A DNA stretch of 64,000 nt. Origin: Streptomyces sp. 130 (lineage in GTDB: Bacteria; Actinomycetota; Actinomycetes; Streptomycetales; Streptomycetaceae). The notes beneath the pieces were generated by a model. That model saw nothing but the letters and a program-made list of their open reading frames with translations, ran no database searches and was not told the DNA's origin. The stretch lies in assembly GCF_007096885.1 (NCBI RefSeq), contig NZ_VJNO01000012.1, positions 1-64,000 of the forward strand. Direction: 5' to 3'. Of this stretch, positions 23,904-31,482 are shown piece by piece. A program made the position numbers and the translations under genes. How positions within the stretch are numbered: position 1 is the stretch's first letter; each line of letters begins with the position of its first letter.

Positions 23904-24743
23904 TCACGCGTCGCCCATGACCAGGCCCTCGATGGTGTGCTTCTGCACGATGGGCGCGAGGCGGTCGACCACCGGGCAGCCCAGGTGCGCCCGGACCCGC
24001 TCGGGCAGCGACTCCCAGTAGTCCCGGGTCACCGCCATGTCATGGTGGCCGTCGTTCCCCGCCCCCGGGGCGTCCACCCCGAGCACCAGGACCGGGCGGG
24101 GGTCCTGCGACTGGTTGGCCGTGCCCCGGTGGATGGTCAGGGCCGACCGGGCCGAGATGTCGCCGCGCTGCGGGTACTTCCGCTCGGCCAGCGCCTCGTA
24201 GCGCGGGTAGTCCTCGCGGCGCGGGAACATCGCGTGCCCGAAGCGGGCGTCGTCGTCCCACTGGGTGCCGGGCGCGATCTCGAACGGGCCCATGTCCTCA
24301 CGGGTGTCGACGGCCGTGAGGTTGAACGCCAGCGAGGTCAGCCTGCGGTCGCGGCGGGTCTCCTCCGGCATCGGGAAGTCGCGGTGCCAGGGCTGGTTCA
24401 CCGCCCCGGCCAGCGGCACGTCGAAGCCCAGCTCCACGATCCGGTAGTCGGGGCCGAGGACCGCCTCGCTGACCGCGCGCACCCAGGGGTGGTCGACCAG
24501 CTCCACGAAGCCCCGCAGCTGCTCCGGGTGGATCTCCACGTAGTAGCGGTGCGGGCCGCGGCCGACCGCGCCGCCCTCCCGGCCGCGCGCCTCGGCGAAC
24601 GCCGCGTCGATGTCCTCGCGCATCCGGTCCGCCCACTCCGGGGTGAAAGCCCCGCGGCACGCGGTGATCCCCGGGCCGTACAGGTCGCGCACCGCGTCCT
24701 CGGCGGGCGGGAAGGGGGCGGTGGTGATGGCGGCATCAGTCAT
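23904..24743 (-). CDS. Phytanoyl-CoA dioxygenase (PhyH) family Fe(II)/2-oxoglutarate oxygenase
   Basis: A 279-residue cytoplasmic double-stranded beta-helix oxygenase. The iron triad is visible as H120-x-D122 in WHRDFPMP and H205 in LTIHRGTANQS; an arginine downstream (DPRPVLVLGVD) would hold 2-oxoglutarate. The ATG at 24743 has AAGGA about 8 bases upstream. It is divergent from a LacI gene with a perfect palindrome between them and sits inside the furanose-glycan island, so its substrate may be a sugar or sugar-derived compound. That is inference from location. PhyH proteins also hydroxylate antibiotics, osmolytes and fatty acyl groups. Confidence 0.85.
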   Translation of the reverse strand: MTDAAITTAPFPPAEDAVRDLYGPGITACRGAFTPEWADRMREDIDAAFAEARGREGGAVGRGPHRYYVEIHPEQLRGFVELVDHPWVRAVSEAVLGPDYRIVELGFDVPLAGAVNQPWHRDFPMPEETRRDRRLTSLAFNLTAVDTREDMGPFEIAPGTQWDDDARFGHAMFPRREDYPRYEALAERKYPQRGDISARSALTIHRGTANQSQDPRPVLVLGVDAPGAGNDGHHDMAVTRDYWESLPERVRAHLGCPVVDRLAPIVQKHTIEGLVMGDA

Positions 24744-24777
24744 GGTGTGGTCCTTCCTTCGTTCGGAGCACCCCCAT

Positions 24778-24793
24778 GTTGCAACGTTGCAAC
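24778..24793. promoter_or_regulatory. Perfect 16-bp LacI-type operator between PhyH and LacI genes
   Basis: GTTGCAACGTTGCAAC is a perfect palindrome 35 bases upstream of the PhyH start and 105 bases upstream of the LacI start. Its core TGCAACGTTGCA matches the two AACGTT sites near the ABC transporter operon. Its position suggests autoregulation and control of the PhyH gene. Confidence 0.75.
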
Positions 24794-24898
24794 CAACGTG
24801 GCAAGAGTCTGCGCGGGCCGATCTCGCGCCACCTGTTACGGTCACTGCGCACGGGGCGCGGAACCCGCGCCCGCCGGCCGAGAGCAGGAGCACCGAAC

Positions 24899-25903
24899 GT
24901 GGCAGCGAGACTCAAGGACGTGGCCGCGCTCGCGGGTGTGTCCGTCAGGACCGTCTCCAACGTGGTGAGCAACGCGGCACCCGTGGCGCCCGGCACCCGG
25001 GCCCGGGTGCTCGCCGCGGTGGAGGAGCTGGGCTACCGGCCCAACCTCGCCGCCCGCAACCTCCGCCAGGGCCGCACGGGGCTCATCGGTGTGGCCGTCC
25101 CGGAGATCCACTCCCCCTACTTCGGCGCGCTGACGGGTCTGCTCATCGACGCCGCCCAGGAGCGCGGCTGGACGGTGCTCGTGGAGCGCACGGGGGGCCG
25201 GGCGGACCTGGAGCGCAGGCTGCTGGACGGCTCCGAGGGGCACCAGGTGGACGGCATGGTCATCAGCCCGTGGTCGACGCCCCCCGCCGAACTGGCGTCG
25301 CTCGCGGGCGGCCTGCCGCTCGTCGTCCTCGGCGAACTCGATCCGCACGGGTCCATCGACCATGTGGCCCTGGACAACGTGGCGGCGGCCCGGGACGCCG
25401 CCCGGCACCTGGTGGCGGCGGGCCGCCGGCGGGTCGCCGCGATCGGGCTCCAGTCCGCGCTGGGGCACGGCACCGCGGAGCTGCGGGCCGAGGGTTTCCG
25501 GCGGGGGCTCGCGGAGGCGGGGCTGAGCCCGGTCGCCGAGGTGGAGGTGGCGGACCTGCACCGGGAGGAGGGGGCGCGGGCGCTGCGCGCGTTGCTGGAT
25601 CTGCCGGAGCGCCCGGACGCGGTGTTCTGCTTCAGCGACGAACTGGCCCTGGGGGCGCTGCGGGCGGCCGGTGAGCTGGGGGTGCGGGTGCCCGGGGAGC
25701 TGGCGCTGGTGGGCTTCGACGACATCGAGGACGGGCGGTTCTCCACGCCCTCGCTGACCACGGTGTCGCCCGACCTGGCGCAGATCGCGGAGCGGGCGGT
25801 GCAGTGCCTGAGCGAGCGTGTCCTCGGGCGGCTGTCGGGGCTGGCGGCGCGCCGGATCGTGGTGCCGCACCGGCTGCTGGTGCGGGAGAGCAGCGGGGCG
25901 TAG
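24899..25903 (+). CDS. LacI family transcriptional regulator divergent from the PhyH gene
   Basis: A 334-residue LacI/GalR repressor. The helix-turn-helix is ARLKDVAALAGVSVRTVSNVVSN, the hinge NLAARNLRQGRTG, and the sensor ends with VGFDDIEDGRFSTPSLTTVSPD. It resembles the other island regulator (12452-13480) closely in the DNA-binding region (VS-TVSNVV-N, RPNL-AR-LR-GRTG), consistent with their sharing operator sequence. The GTG at 24899 has AGGAG 8 bases upstream. A hairpin follows the stop, and the giant GH2 gene converges on it. Effector unknown. Confidence 0.9.
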   Translation: MAARLKDVAALAGVSVRTVSNVVSNAAPVAPGTRARVLAAVEELGYRPNLAARNLRQGRTGLIGVAVPEIHSPYFGALTGLLIDAAQERGWTVLVERTGGRADLERRLLDGSEGHQVDGMVISPWSTPPAELASLAGGLPLVVLGELDPHGSIDHVALDNVAAARDAARHLVAAGRRRVAAIGLQSALGHGTAELRAEGFRRGLAEAGLSPVAEVEVADLHREEGARALRALLDLPERPDAVFCFSDELALGALRAAGELGVRVPGELALVGFDDIEDGRFSTPSLTTVSPDLAQIAERAVQCLSERVLGRLSGLAARRIVVPHRLLVRESSGA

Positions 25904-25921
25904 CGGGGCGGGCAGCCGGAG

Positions 25922-25962
25922 GCTCCCGGCGGTGCGGGCCTGTGCCGCGCACCGCCGGGAGC
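25922..25962. terminator. Bidirectional terminator hairpin
   Basis: GCTCCCGGCGGTGCG (25922-25936) pairs perfectly with its complement at 25948-25962 around an 11-base loop, between the convergent LacI and GH2-PA14 genes. Confidence 0.85.
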
Positions 25963-25983
25963 GGTCCCGTTGGCGGGGAGGGC

Positions 25984-28900
25984 TTACGCCTTCCCGCCGT
26001 CGTACAGCGCGGTCACCTCCTGGTCGGTGAGCGCCTTGTCGTACACCTGGACCTGGTCCACGGAGCCGTTCCAGAAGTCGGTGTTGCCGCCCGACCACTT
26101 GGCGCGGCCCACGGACAGGGCGCCGCTGCTGACGTCGGCCGGTCCGGCCGCGGCGGTGGAGGCGAGCTTGCCGTCCACGTACAGCTTGATCCGGTCACCG
26201 CTGCGGACGCCGACCAGGTGGTACCAGTGGCCGAGCTCGGGGGTCATCTCCGCCCGGGCGCGGTGGGCGCCGGGGGTGGAGAAGGCGAAGGCGCCCTGAC
26301 CGTACTGGAGATAGAACGGGTTCTCCTGGCGCCGGCCGTCCTGGCTGACGACGGTGGCGTAGTTGCCCGGGAGGGCGTCCAGGGAGGCCCAGGCCGAGAC
26401 GGTGTAGTCGCCGGTGGTGTCGACGACCGGGCCGTCGGTCTCCGCGTACTGCCCCTCACCGTTGAACTTCAGCCCCGAGCCGTGCACACCGGTGGTCCAG
26501 GACGCGCCCTCGGTGAGGGTGAGGTCCTTGTGGTTCGGGCCGCTGTCGGCGGCCTTGGTGCCCTTGTTCTCGTCCAGCGACCAGGAGGCGCCGCCCTTGA
26601 CCGGGGTGCGGGAGCCCGCTGCGGCGCCGGCGGCGATGACCTCGCGGTTGATCTCGCGGACCTGGGCGGCGTCGACCTTGATCTCGCGGCGGTCGTACGT
26701 CCAGAGGCCGTTGAGCTCGTTCTCGAGGTCGGTCACCTGGGTGTAGATGGAGCCGGAGAGTTCGGCGCCGGCCGCTTCCAGGTAGTACTTGCGGGTGTTC
26801 TCGACGTACTTGGCGGTCAGCGCGGCCTTGTCGGCGACACCGCTGTAGATCACGGTCGGGGCGCCGGGCCACATGTGGCCGGGCATCCGCAGGGTGAAGC
26901 CGCCGTGCTCGCCGTCCATCGCGGCGCGGTTCGCGTCCGGGAAGGCCGGGTCGGTGTTGTTGTAGTCGTGGTGGTCGATGATGTCGCCCTTGCCCGAGTC
27001 ACCCTTGGAGTTGCAGCAGTTGACACCGCTGTGGGCGTTGACGATGCGGGAGGGGTCGGCGGCCTGGACCTGCTCGGTGATCTTGCCGGTCTCGGTGCGG
27101 TCCCACTCGCCCCAGCCTTCGTTGAAGACGATCCAGGAGCCGATCGAGGGGTAGTTGTGGAGCTGCTTCATCATCTCGGCGCCCTGGTCGAGGAAGGCCT
27201 GGTGGCCCTTCTCATTGGTGAGGTTGCCGGAGACGAAGTCCTGCCACACGAACAGACCGAGCTGGTCGGCGTGGTAGTACCAGCGGGCGGGCTCGACCTT
27301 GATGTGCTTGCGCACGGAGTTGAAGCCGAGGTCCTTCTGCGCCTTCAGGTCGAAGACCAGCGCGTCGTCGCTGGGCGCGGTGTTCAGGCCGTCCGGGTAG
27401 AAGCCCTGGTCGAGCTGGGCGAGCGAGAAGAACGGCTTCCCGTTGAGGACGATCTTCCGGTAGCCGCCGACGTCGGCGATGCCGACCGAGCGCATGCCGA
27501 AGTAGCTGCCGACGGTGTCCTTGTACCGGCCGTCCTTGAGGGTGACCTCCAGGTCGTAGAGGTACGGGTCGTCCGGGGTCCACAGGTGCTGCTTGGCGAC
27601 CGGGAGGCTCAGCTCGCGGTTGGCCGGGCCGCTGGTCCTGCCGACGACCTTGCCCTTCTTGTCACGGGCGACGGCGGTGACCGTGGCGGACTTCGACGCG
27701 TCCTCGGAGTTGACCGTCAGGGCGAGGCGGCCCTTGTCGATGTCCGGCGTGGTCGTCAGGGAGTCGACGGCTGCCGGGGCGACGGGCTCCATCCAGACGG
27801 TCTGCCAGATGCCGGAGGAGGCGGTGTAGAAGATGCCGCCGGGGTTGGCCGACTGCTTGCCCGTGGGCTGGTCGGGGCCGGTGGTGTCGGTGACCGCGAC
27901 GACGATCTCCTGCGGGCCGCTGCCCTTGATCGCGTCGGTGATGTCGGCGCTGAAGGCGGTGTAGCCGCCGGTGTGCTCGGCGACCTGCTTGCCGTTGACC
28001 CAGACGGTGGCCTGGTAGTCGACGGCACCGAAGTTGAGCTTCAGCCGGTTGCTCTTGCCGTGCTTGTCGCCCTTGACGGCCCAGTTCTTCGGGACGGTGA
28101 CGAGCTTGCGGTAGAACATGTGGTCCTCGTGGCGCTCCAGGCCGGAGAGCTGCGACTCGACCGGGTACGGCACGGTGATGCGCTCGTCGAGCTTCTTGCC
28201 GAAGACGGGCTTCTCACCCGCTTCGGCCCCGGCGAACTCCCACTGCCCGTTGAGGTTCTGCCACTTGTCACGCACCTGCTGCGGGCGGGGGTACTCGGGC
28301 AGCGGGTGGTCGCGGTCGACCTTGTCGCCCCACTGGGTGGTGAGACGGTGCGTGGAGTTGTTGGTGGCCGTGCGGTTGATCTCGGGGACGGTCTCGCCGC
28401 CCGACTTCAGGCCGCCCTCGCCGTCGTACGCGATCTTGACGCGCTGGTCCTTGAGGACGGCGGCGTCCAGCTTGACGACGAGTTCCCTGCCGCCGCGGGT
28501 CCGGGTGACGGACTTGACCGGCATCGGGGTGGTGTCGGCCTCGATGGTGAGGTGGTTCTTCAGGTCCGCGTAGTCGCTGACCTGGTCCTCGAAGACCGCG
28601 TGCAGTTCGGTGCCGTTGTCCGCGATGCTCAGCCCGACCGGGTAGACCTCGAAGTCGGCGGGCGGGGTGAAGGCGGACTCCGGGACGAACTGCCTGGCCA
28701 GGTTCGCGCTGGACCAGCGCAGGAACATGTTGGCGCCGCCGGTGTCCTGGAACATCTCCAGCTTGAACTCGTGCGCCTCGCCGGCCTTGAGCGATATCGG
28801 CTCGCTGGTCTGCTCGTTGTCCCAGTCGGGCTCCCAGTGGTCGATGACGGCCTTGCCGTCGATGAACAGCCGGAAGCCGTTGTCACCGCTGGCGGCGAAG

Positions 28901-29259
28901 GTGTAGTCGCCGTCCTCGGGGGCGGTGAGGAAGCCGGTCCAGCGGGCGGTGGTGTTCTCGGTCCGCCCGGTGGTCGACTCGAACGTGCCGGTGAGGCCGG
29001 GGAAGTTGATGTTCGGGTCGAGCGAGACCCCGCCCAGCTTGTCGAAGTCGCGCGCACCCGGCGCGGACATGCTGAAGTACTCGCCCTTCAGCCCGTGGAC
29101 GGTGGTGGCCGGGTCGCCGGCCTTGAAGGTGGTCGAGGCGGCACTCGCGGGGGTGGCCGCGGCGGCCGGGACGAGCGTGGCACCGAGGGGGATGAGCAGC
29201 GCGGCGGCGCAGGCCGCTGTCCTGAACAGAGCGCGGGGGTGGGGCGTTTGTGGTCTCAA
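25984..29259 (-). CDS. Secreted multidomain GH2 enzyme with PA14 and LamG domains, candidate galactofuranosidase
   Basis: A 1091-residue secreted protein. Order: signal (about 1-41), PA14 domain (about 52-190; LKGEYF, DNGFRLFIDGK, FVPES), a beta-rich linker domain (about 200-300), GH2 sugar-binding, Ig-like and TIM-barrel domains (about 310-860), and a C-terminal LamG/concanavalin-like domain (about 886-1085; NGEGQYAETDGPVV, GDRIKLYVDGK). The likely acid/base is E714 (FNEGWGEW) and nucleophile E784 (DGEHGG). The start is TTG 29259 with AGGA upstream; the frame beyond it does not look like a secretory leader. I recall a published PA14-containing beta-D-galactofuranosidase from Streptomyces, which fits this architecture. 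Substrate remains unproven. Confidence 0.85.
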   Translation of the reverse strand: MRPQTPHPRALFRTAACAAALLIPLGATLVPAAAATPASAASTTFKAGDPATTVHGLKGEYFSMSAPGARDFDKLGGVSLDPNINFPGLTGTFESTTGRTENTTARWTGFLTAPEDGDYTFAASGDNGFRLFIDGKAVIDHWEPDWDNEQTSEPISLKAGEAHEFKLEMFQDTGGANMFLRWSSANLARQFVPESAFTPPADFEVYPVGLSIADNGTELHAVFEDQVSDYADLKNHLTIEADTTPMPVKSVTRTRGGRELVVKLDAAVLKDQRVKIAYDGEGGLKSGGETVPEINRTATNNSTHRLTTQWGDKVDRDHPLPEYPRPQQVRDKWQNLNGQWEFAGAEAGEKPVFGKKLDERITVPYPVESQLSGLERHEDHMFYRKLVTVPKNWAVKGDKHGKSNRLKLNFGAVDYQATVWVNGKQVAEHTGGYTAFSADITDAIKGSGPQEIVVAVTDTTGPDQPTGKQSANPGGIFYTASSGIWQTVWMEPVAPAAVDSLTTTPDIDKGRLALTVNSEDASKSATVTAVARDKKGKVVGRTSGPANRELSLPVAKQHLWTPDDPYLYDLEVTLKDGRYKDTVGSYFGMRSVGIADVGGYRKIVLNGKPFFSLAQLDQGFYPDGLNTAPSDDALVFDLKAQKDLGFNSVRKHIKVEPARWYYHADQLGLFVWQDFVSGNLTNEKGHQAFLDQGAEMMKQLHNYPSIGSWIVFNEGWGEWDRTETGKITEQVQAADPSRIVNAHSGVNCCNSKGDSGKGDIIDHHDYNNTDPAFPDANRAAMDGEHGGFTLRMPGHMWPGAPTVIYSGVADKAALTAKYVENTRKYYLEAAGAELSGSIYTQVTDLENELNGLWTYDRREIKVDAAQVREINREVIAAGAAAGSRTPVKGGASWSLDENKGTKAADSGPNHKDLTLTEGASWTTGVHGSGLKFNGEGQYAETDGPVVDTTGDYTVSAWASLDALPGNYATVVSQDGRRQENPFYLQYGQGAFAFSTPGAHRARAEMTPELGHWYHLVGVRSGDRIKLYVDGKLASTAAAGPADVSSGALSVGRAKWSGGNTDFWNGSVDQVQVYDKALTDQEVTALYDGGKA

Positions 29260-29421
29260 GGCGTCGTCCTGTCGAGAGAGCTGAAGTGCCTCGAACCTGT
29301 GAGGCACAGCACACAATCGAACATTGAGCCACAACATCAAACGCAGAACAACAGTCGTGCGCGAGGATTTTTCAACGATAGAAAGCCCGGCCGGCGCCGG
29401 CCCGTGACGGGTGCGCGCAGA

Positions 29422-29458
29422 CCGCCCCCTTCGCACACCTTGGGTGCGAAGAGGGCGG
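29422..29458 (-). terminator. Terminator hairpin of the oxidoreductase gene
   Basis: CCGCCCCCTTCGCACACC (29422-29439) pairs with GGGTGCGAAGAGGGCGG (29442-29458) with two mismatches or bulges, just beyond the stop of the leftward old-yellow-enzyme gene. Confidence 0.75.
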
Positions 29459-29490
29459 CCGGGGTCGAAAGGGAAGTACCTGACTACGGA

Positions 29491-30588
29491 TCAGATGGCG
29501 TAGCCGTACTGATCGGGGGCGTGCACCGCGCCGTTCAGCGCGCGGGCGGCGTCCCGGGCCCAGGAGGGGCTGCGCAGCAGTTCGCGCCCGAGGAGGACGG
29601 CGTCCGCGCGCCCCTCGGTGAGGATCTTCTCGGCGTGCTGCGGGTCCGTGATGAGACCCACGGCCGCGACGGGCAGCGCGGTCTCGCGCTTCACGCGCTC
29701 GGCGAAGGGCACCTGGTAGCCGGGGCCGGTGGCGATACGGGCGCGGGGCGCGTTGCCGCCGGTGGAGACGTCGAGCAGGTCCACCCCGTGGTCCCGCAGG
29801 AGCGCCGCGAGCCGCACCGTCTCGTCGGCCGTCCAGCCCTCGCGCTCGTCCTCGGGGTTCTCGGTGAGCCAGTCCGTCGCGGAGACGCGGAAGAAGACCG
29901 GCAGCTCCTTCGGCCACACCTCGCGCACGGCGTCGACCACCTGGAGCGCGAAGCGCACGCGGTTGTCGAAGCCGCCGCCGTACTCGTCGGTGCGGTGGTT
30001 GCTGTGCGGGGAGAGGAACTGGCCGATGAGGTAGCCGTGCGCGCCGTGCACCTCGGCGACCTGGAAGCCCGCGTCCAGGGCGCGGCGGGCGGCCCGGCGG
30101 AAGTCGTCCACGACGCCCGCGATCTCGTCGGCGGTCAGCTCGTGCGGGACCGGATAGCCGTCGTCGAAGGGCAGCGGGCTGGGGCCGACCGGGGTCCAGC
30201 CGTGCGCCTCGGGCCCGACGGGGCCGCCGCCGGTCCAGGGCGCGGCGGTGGAAGCCTTGCGTCCGGCGTGGGCGAGCTGGATGCCCACGACCGACCCCTG
30301 CGCCTTGACGAACTCGGTGATCCGGCGGAACGCCGCCACCTGGGTGTCGTTCCAGATGCCGAGGTCGGCCGGGCTGATGCGGCCCTCGGGGCTGACGGCC
30401 GTGGCCTCGGTGAGGATCAGGCCGGTGCCGCCGGTGGCGCGGGCGGCGAGGTGGGCGAAGTGCCAGTCGTTCGGGACACCGGCCTCCGGCCCCTCCACCG
30501 CGGCGCTGTACTGGCACATGGGTGCCATCCACACCCGGTTGGGCACGACAAGCGACCTGAGGGTGAAGGGCTCGAAGAGGGCACTCAC
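29491..30588 (-). CDS. NADH:flavin oxidoreductase / old yellow enzyme (YqjM type)
   Basis: A 365-residue FMN-dependent ene-reductase. The class-defining motif WMAPMCQYSA carries the Cys and Tyr typical of YqjM-like (class II) old yellow enzymes, and HGAHGYLIGQFLSPHSNHRTDEYGG is the active-site block. PVAAVGLITDPQHAEKIL and ADAVLLGRELLRSP form the phosphate-binding end of the barrel. It should reduce activated C=C bonds using NAD(P)H. The GTG at 30588 has CGGAG 6 bases upstream; the frame extends 16 codons further without a ribosome site. It is a separate transcription unit from the GH2 gene downstream. Confidence 0.9.
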   Translation of the reverse strand: MSALFEPFTLRSLVVPNRVWMAPMCQYSAAVEGPEAGVPNDWHFAHLAARATGGTGLILTEATAVSPEGRISPADLGIWNDTQVAAFRRITEFVKAQGSVVGIQLAHAGRKASTAAPWTGGGPVGPEAHGWTPVGPSPLPFDDGYPVPHELTADEIAGVVDDFRRAARRALDAGFQVAEVHGAHGYLIGQFLSPHSNHRTDEYGGGFDNRVRFALQVVDAVREVWPKELPVFFRVSATDWLTENPEDEREGWTADETVRLAALLRDHGVDLLDVSTGGNAPRARIATGPGYQVPFAERVKRETALPVAAVGLITDPQHAEKILTEGRADAVLLGRELLRSPSWARDAARALNGAVHAPDQYGYAI

Positions 30589-30623
30589 GACGGACTCCGT
30601 TTCGCCGGGTACGGAAGGATCGC

Positions 30624-30648
30624 TAGTACGATACATCCCGTAGTACGA
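30624..30648. promoter_or_regulatory. Direct repeats upstream of the oxidoreductase gene
   Basis: TAGTACGA occurs at 30624-30631 and again at 30641-30648, 36-60 bases upstream of the GTG start. The 17-base period is not a whole number of helical turns. The area is AT-richer than its surroundings and probably includes the promoter; the repeats may be a regulator target. Confidence 0.35.
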
Positions 30649-30706
30649 CGCCCGTCAAATTACGACCACTCTCGTACAAGCGTCCCGCGGTCCCGCGGGG
30701 GCCGCG

Positions 30707-30985
30707 TCAGCGGGGATTCAGCGGGTACGAGCTGCGGCCGGCCGCCTCGTCGATCTCGTCGTGGGCCTTGGTCAGGAGCTTCATCGCCAGTTCGTTGAGC
30801 GCGCGGGCCCCGGCGATCTCCTCCCCCACCCGGGGCTGCTCGGCGTCGGAGGGGTGGCGGCTGGCATAGCCGTGGGCGCGCACCTCCTGTCCGTCCGAGA
30901 GCCGCACCAGGGCGGCCGCGCGGGTGCGGTGGGCGTCCTCCTCGAATTCGAGCTCGATGTGCCATCCGACAGCGGTCCGGGTCAT
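30707..30985 (-). CDS. DUF1876 domain-containing protein
   Basis: A 92-residue soluble protein that matches the actinobacterial DUF1876 family: GWHIELEFEEDAHRTRAAALVRLSDGQEVRAHGYASRHPSD followed by a helical VGEEIAGARALNELAMKLLTKAHDEID. The pattern of three strands and a helix recalls a double-stranded-RNA-binding-like fold, but no function is established. The ATG at 30985 has GGAGGTG 6 bases upstream, a strong site, so expression may be high. The small unknown gene at 31063-31443 lies 77 bases upstream on the same strand. Confidence 0.8.
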   Translation of the reverse strand: MTRTAVGWHIELEFEEDAHRTRAAALVRLSDGQEVRAHGYASRHPSDAEQPRVGEEIAGARALNELAMKLLTKAHDEIDEAAGRSSYPLNPR

Positions 30986-31062
30986 GGCGTTCACCTCCAC
31001 GGAAGGTCTCCCTTCCAGGGTGCTCCTGCCGCCGGGCCGCGCGCGAACGGGGCCTTCCCGGC

Positions 31063-31443
31063 TCACGCCCCCGGCAGCCGGCCCCGGCGCCGGAGCGGGA
31101 TGGCGGCCCCGGCGTCGTACATCTGGTTCCAGCTGCGGCCGGCCCCGGACGCCCAGGTGACATGGGCGGTACCGCCTTCGACGCGGACGGCCGCCACGGT
31201 CATGGCGCGGTCGCCGTCGCGCACATCACCGCGGCGCAGTTCGTCCGCCCTGACGGCGACCGGGTCGGCCGGCCCGCTCTCGGCCTCGTCCGCCGCGAGG
31301 CCGAGAGCGGCGGCCAGTTCCCGGGCGCGGGCCGGGCTGCACCGGAAGGTGCGCTCGCCGGACGGGGTGGTGAGGGTGATCCCGACCTCCGCCCCGGCGG
31401 GGGCGACCCGCAGGATTCCGTCGTCCCCGTGCTCGTCCGTCAT
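31063..31443 (-). CDS. Hypothetical protein, 126 residues
   Basis: A 126-residue soluble protein with no signal peptide, cysteines or membrane segment. I do not recognise a family. The first half (GITLTTPSGERTFRCSPARARELAAALGLAADEAE) looks like a strand pair and helix; the second half (VRVEGGTAHVTWASGAGRSWNQMYDAG) looks beta-rich. GGAAGGTGA precedes the ATG at 31443. It shares direction with DUF1876 and precedes it by 77 bases, so the two could be co-transcribed. It lies just downstream of the GH115 gene end but has its own ribosome site and no evident role in sugar use. Confidence 0.6.
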   Translation of the reverse strand: MTDEHGDDGILRVAPAGAEVGITLTTPSGERTFRCSPARARELAAALGLAADEAESGPADPVAVRADELRRGDVRDGDRAMTVAAVRVEGGTAHVTWASGAGRSWNQMYDAGAAIPLRRRGRLPGA

Positions 31444-31482
31444 CGCCGCTCACCTTCCCGTGTACGTTCCGCGCCCGCCGGC

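Noticed and set aside
25804..30798. A 1664-codon open frame on the plus strand
   Set aside because: It runs opposite to the GH2-PA14 and oxidoreductase genes. Its composition (Gly, Val, Arg, Asp-rich, no motifs) is that of the antisense of high-GC coding sequence.
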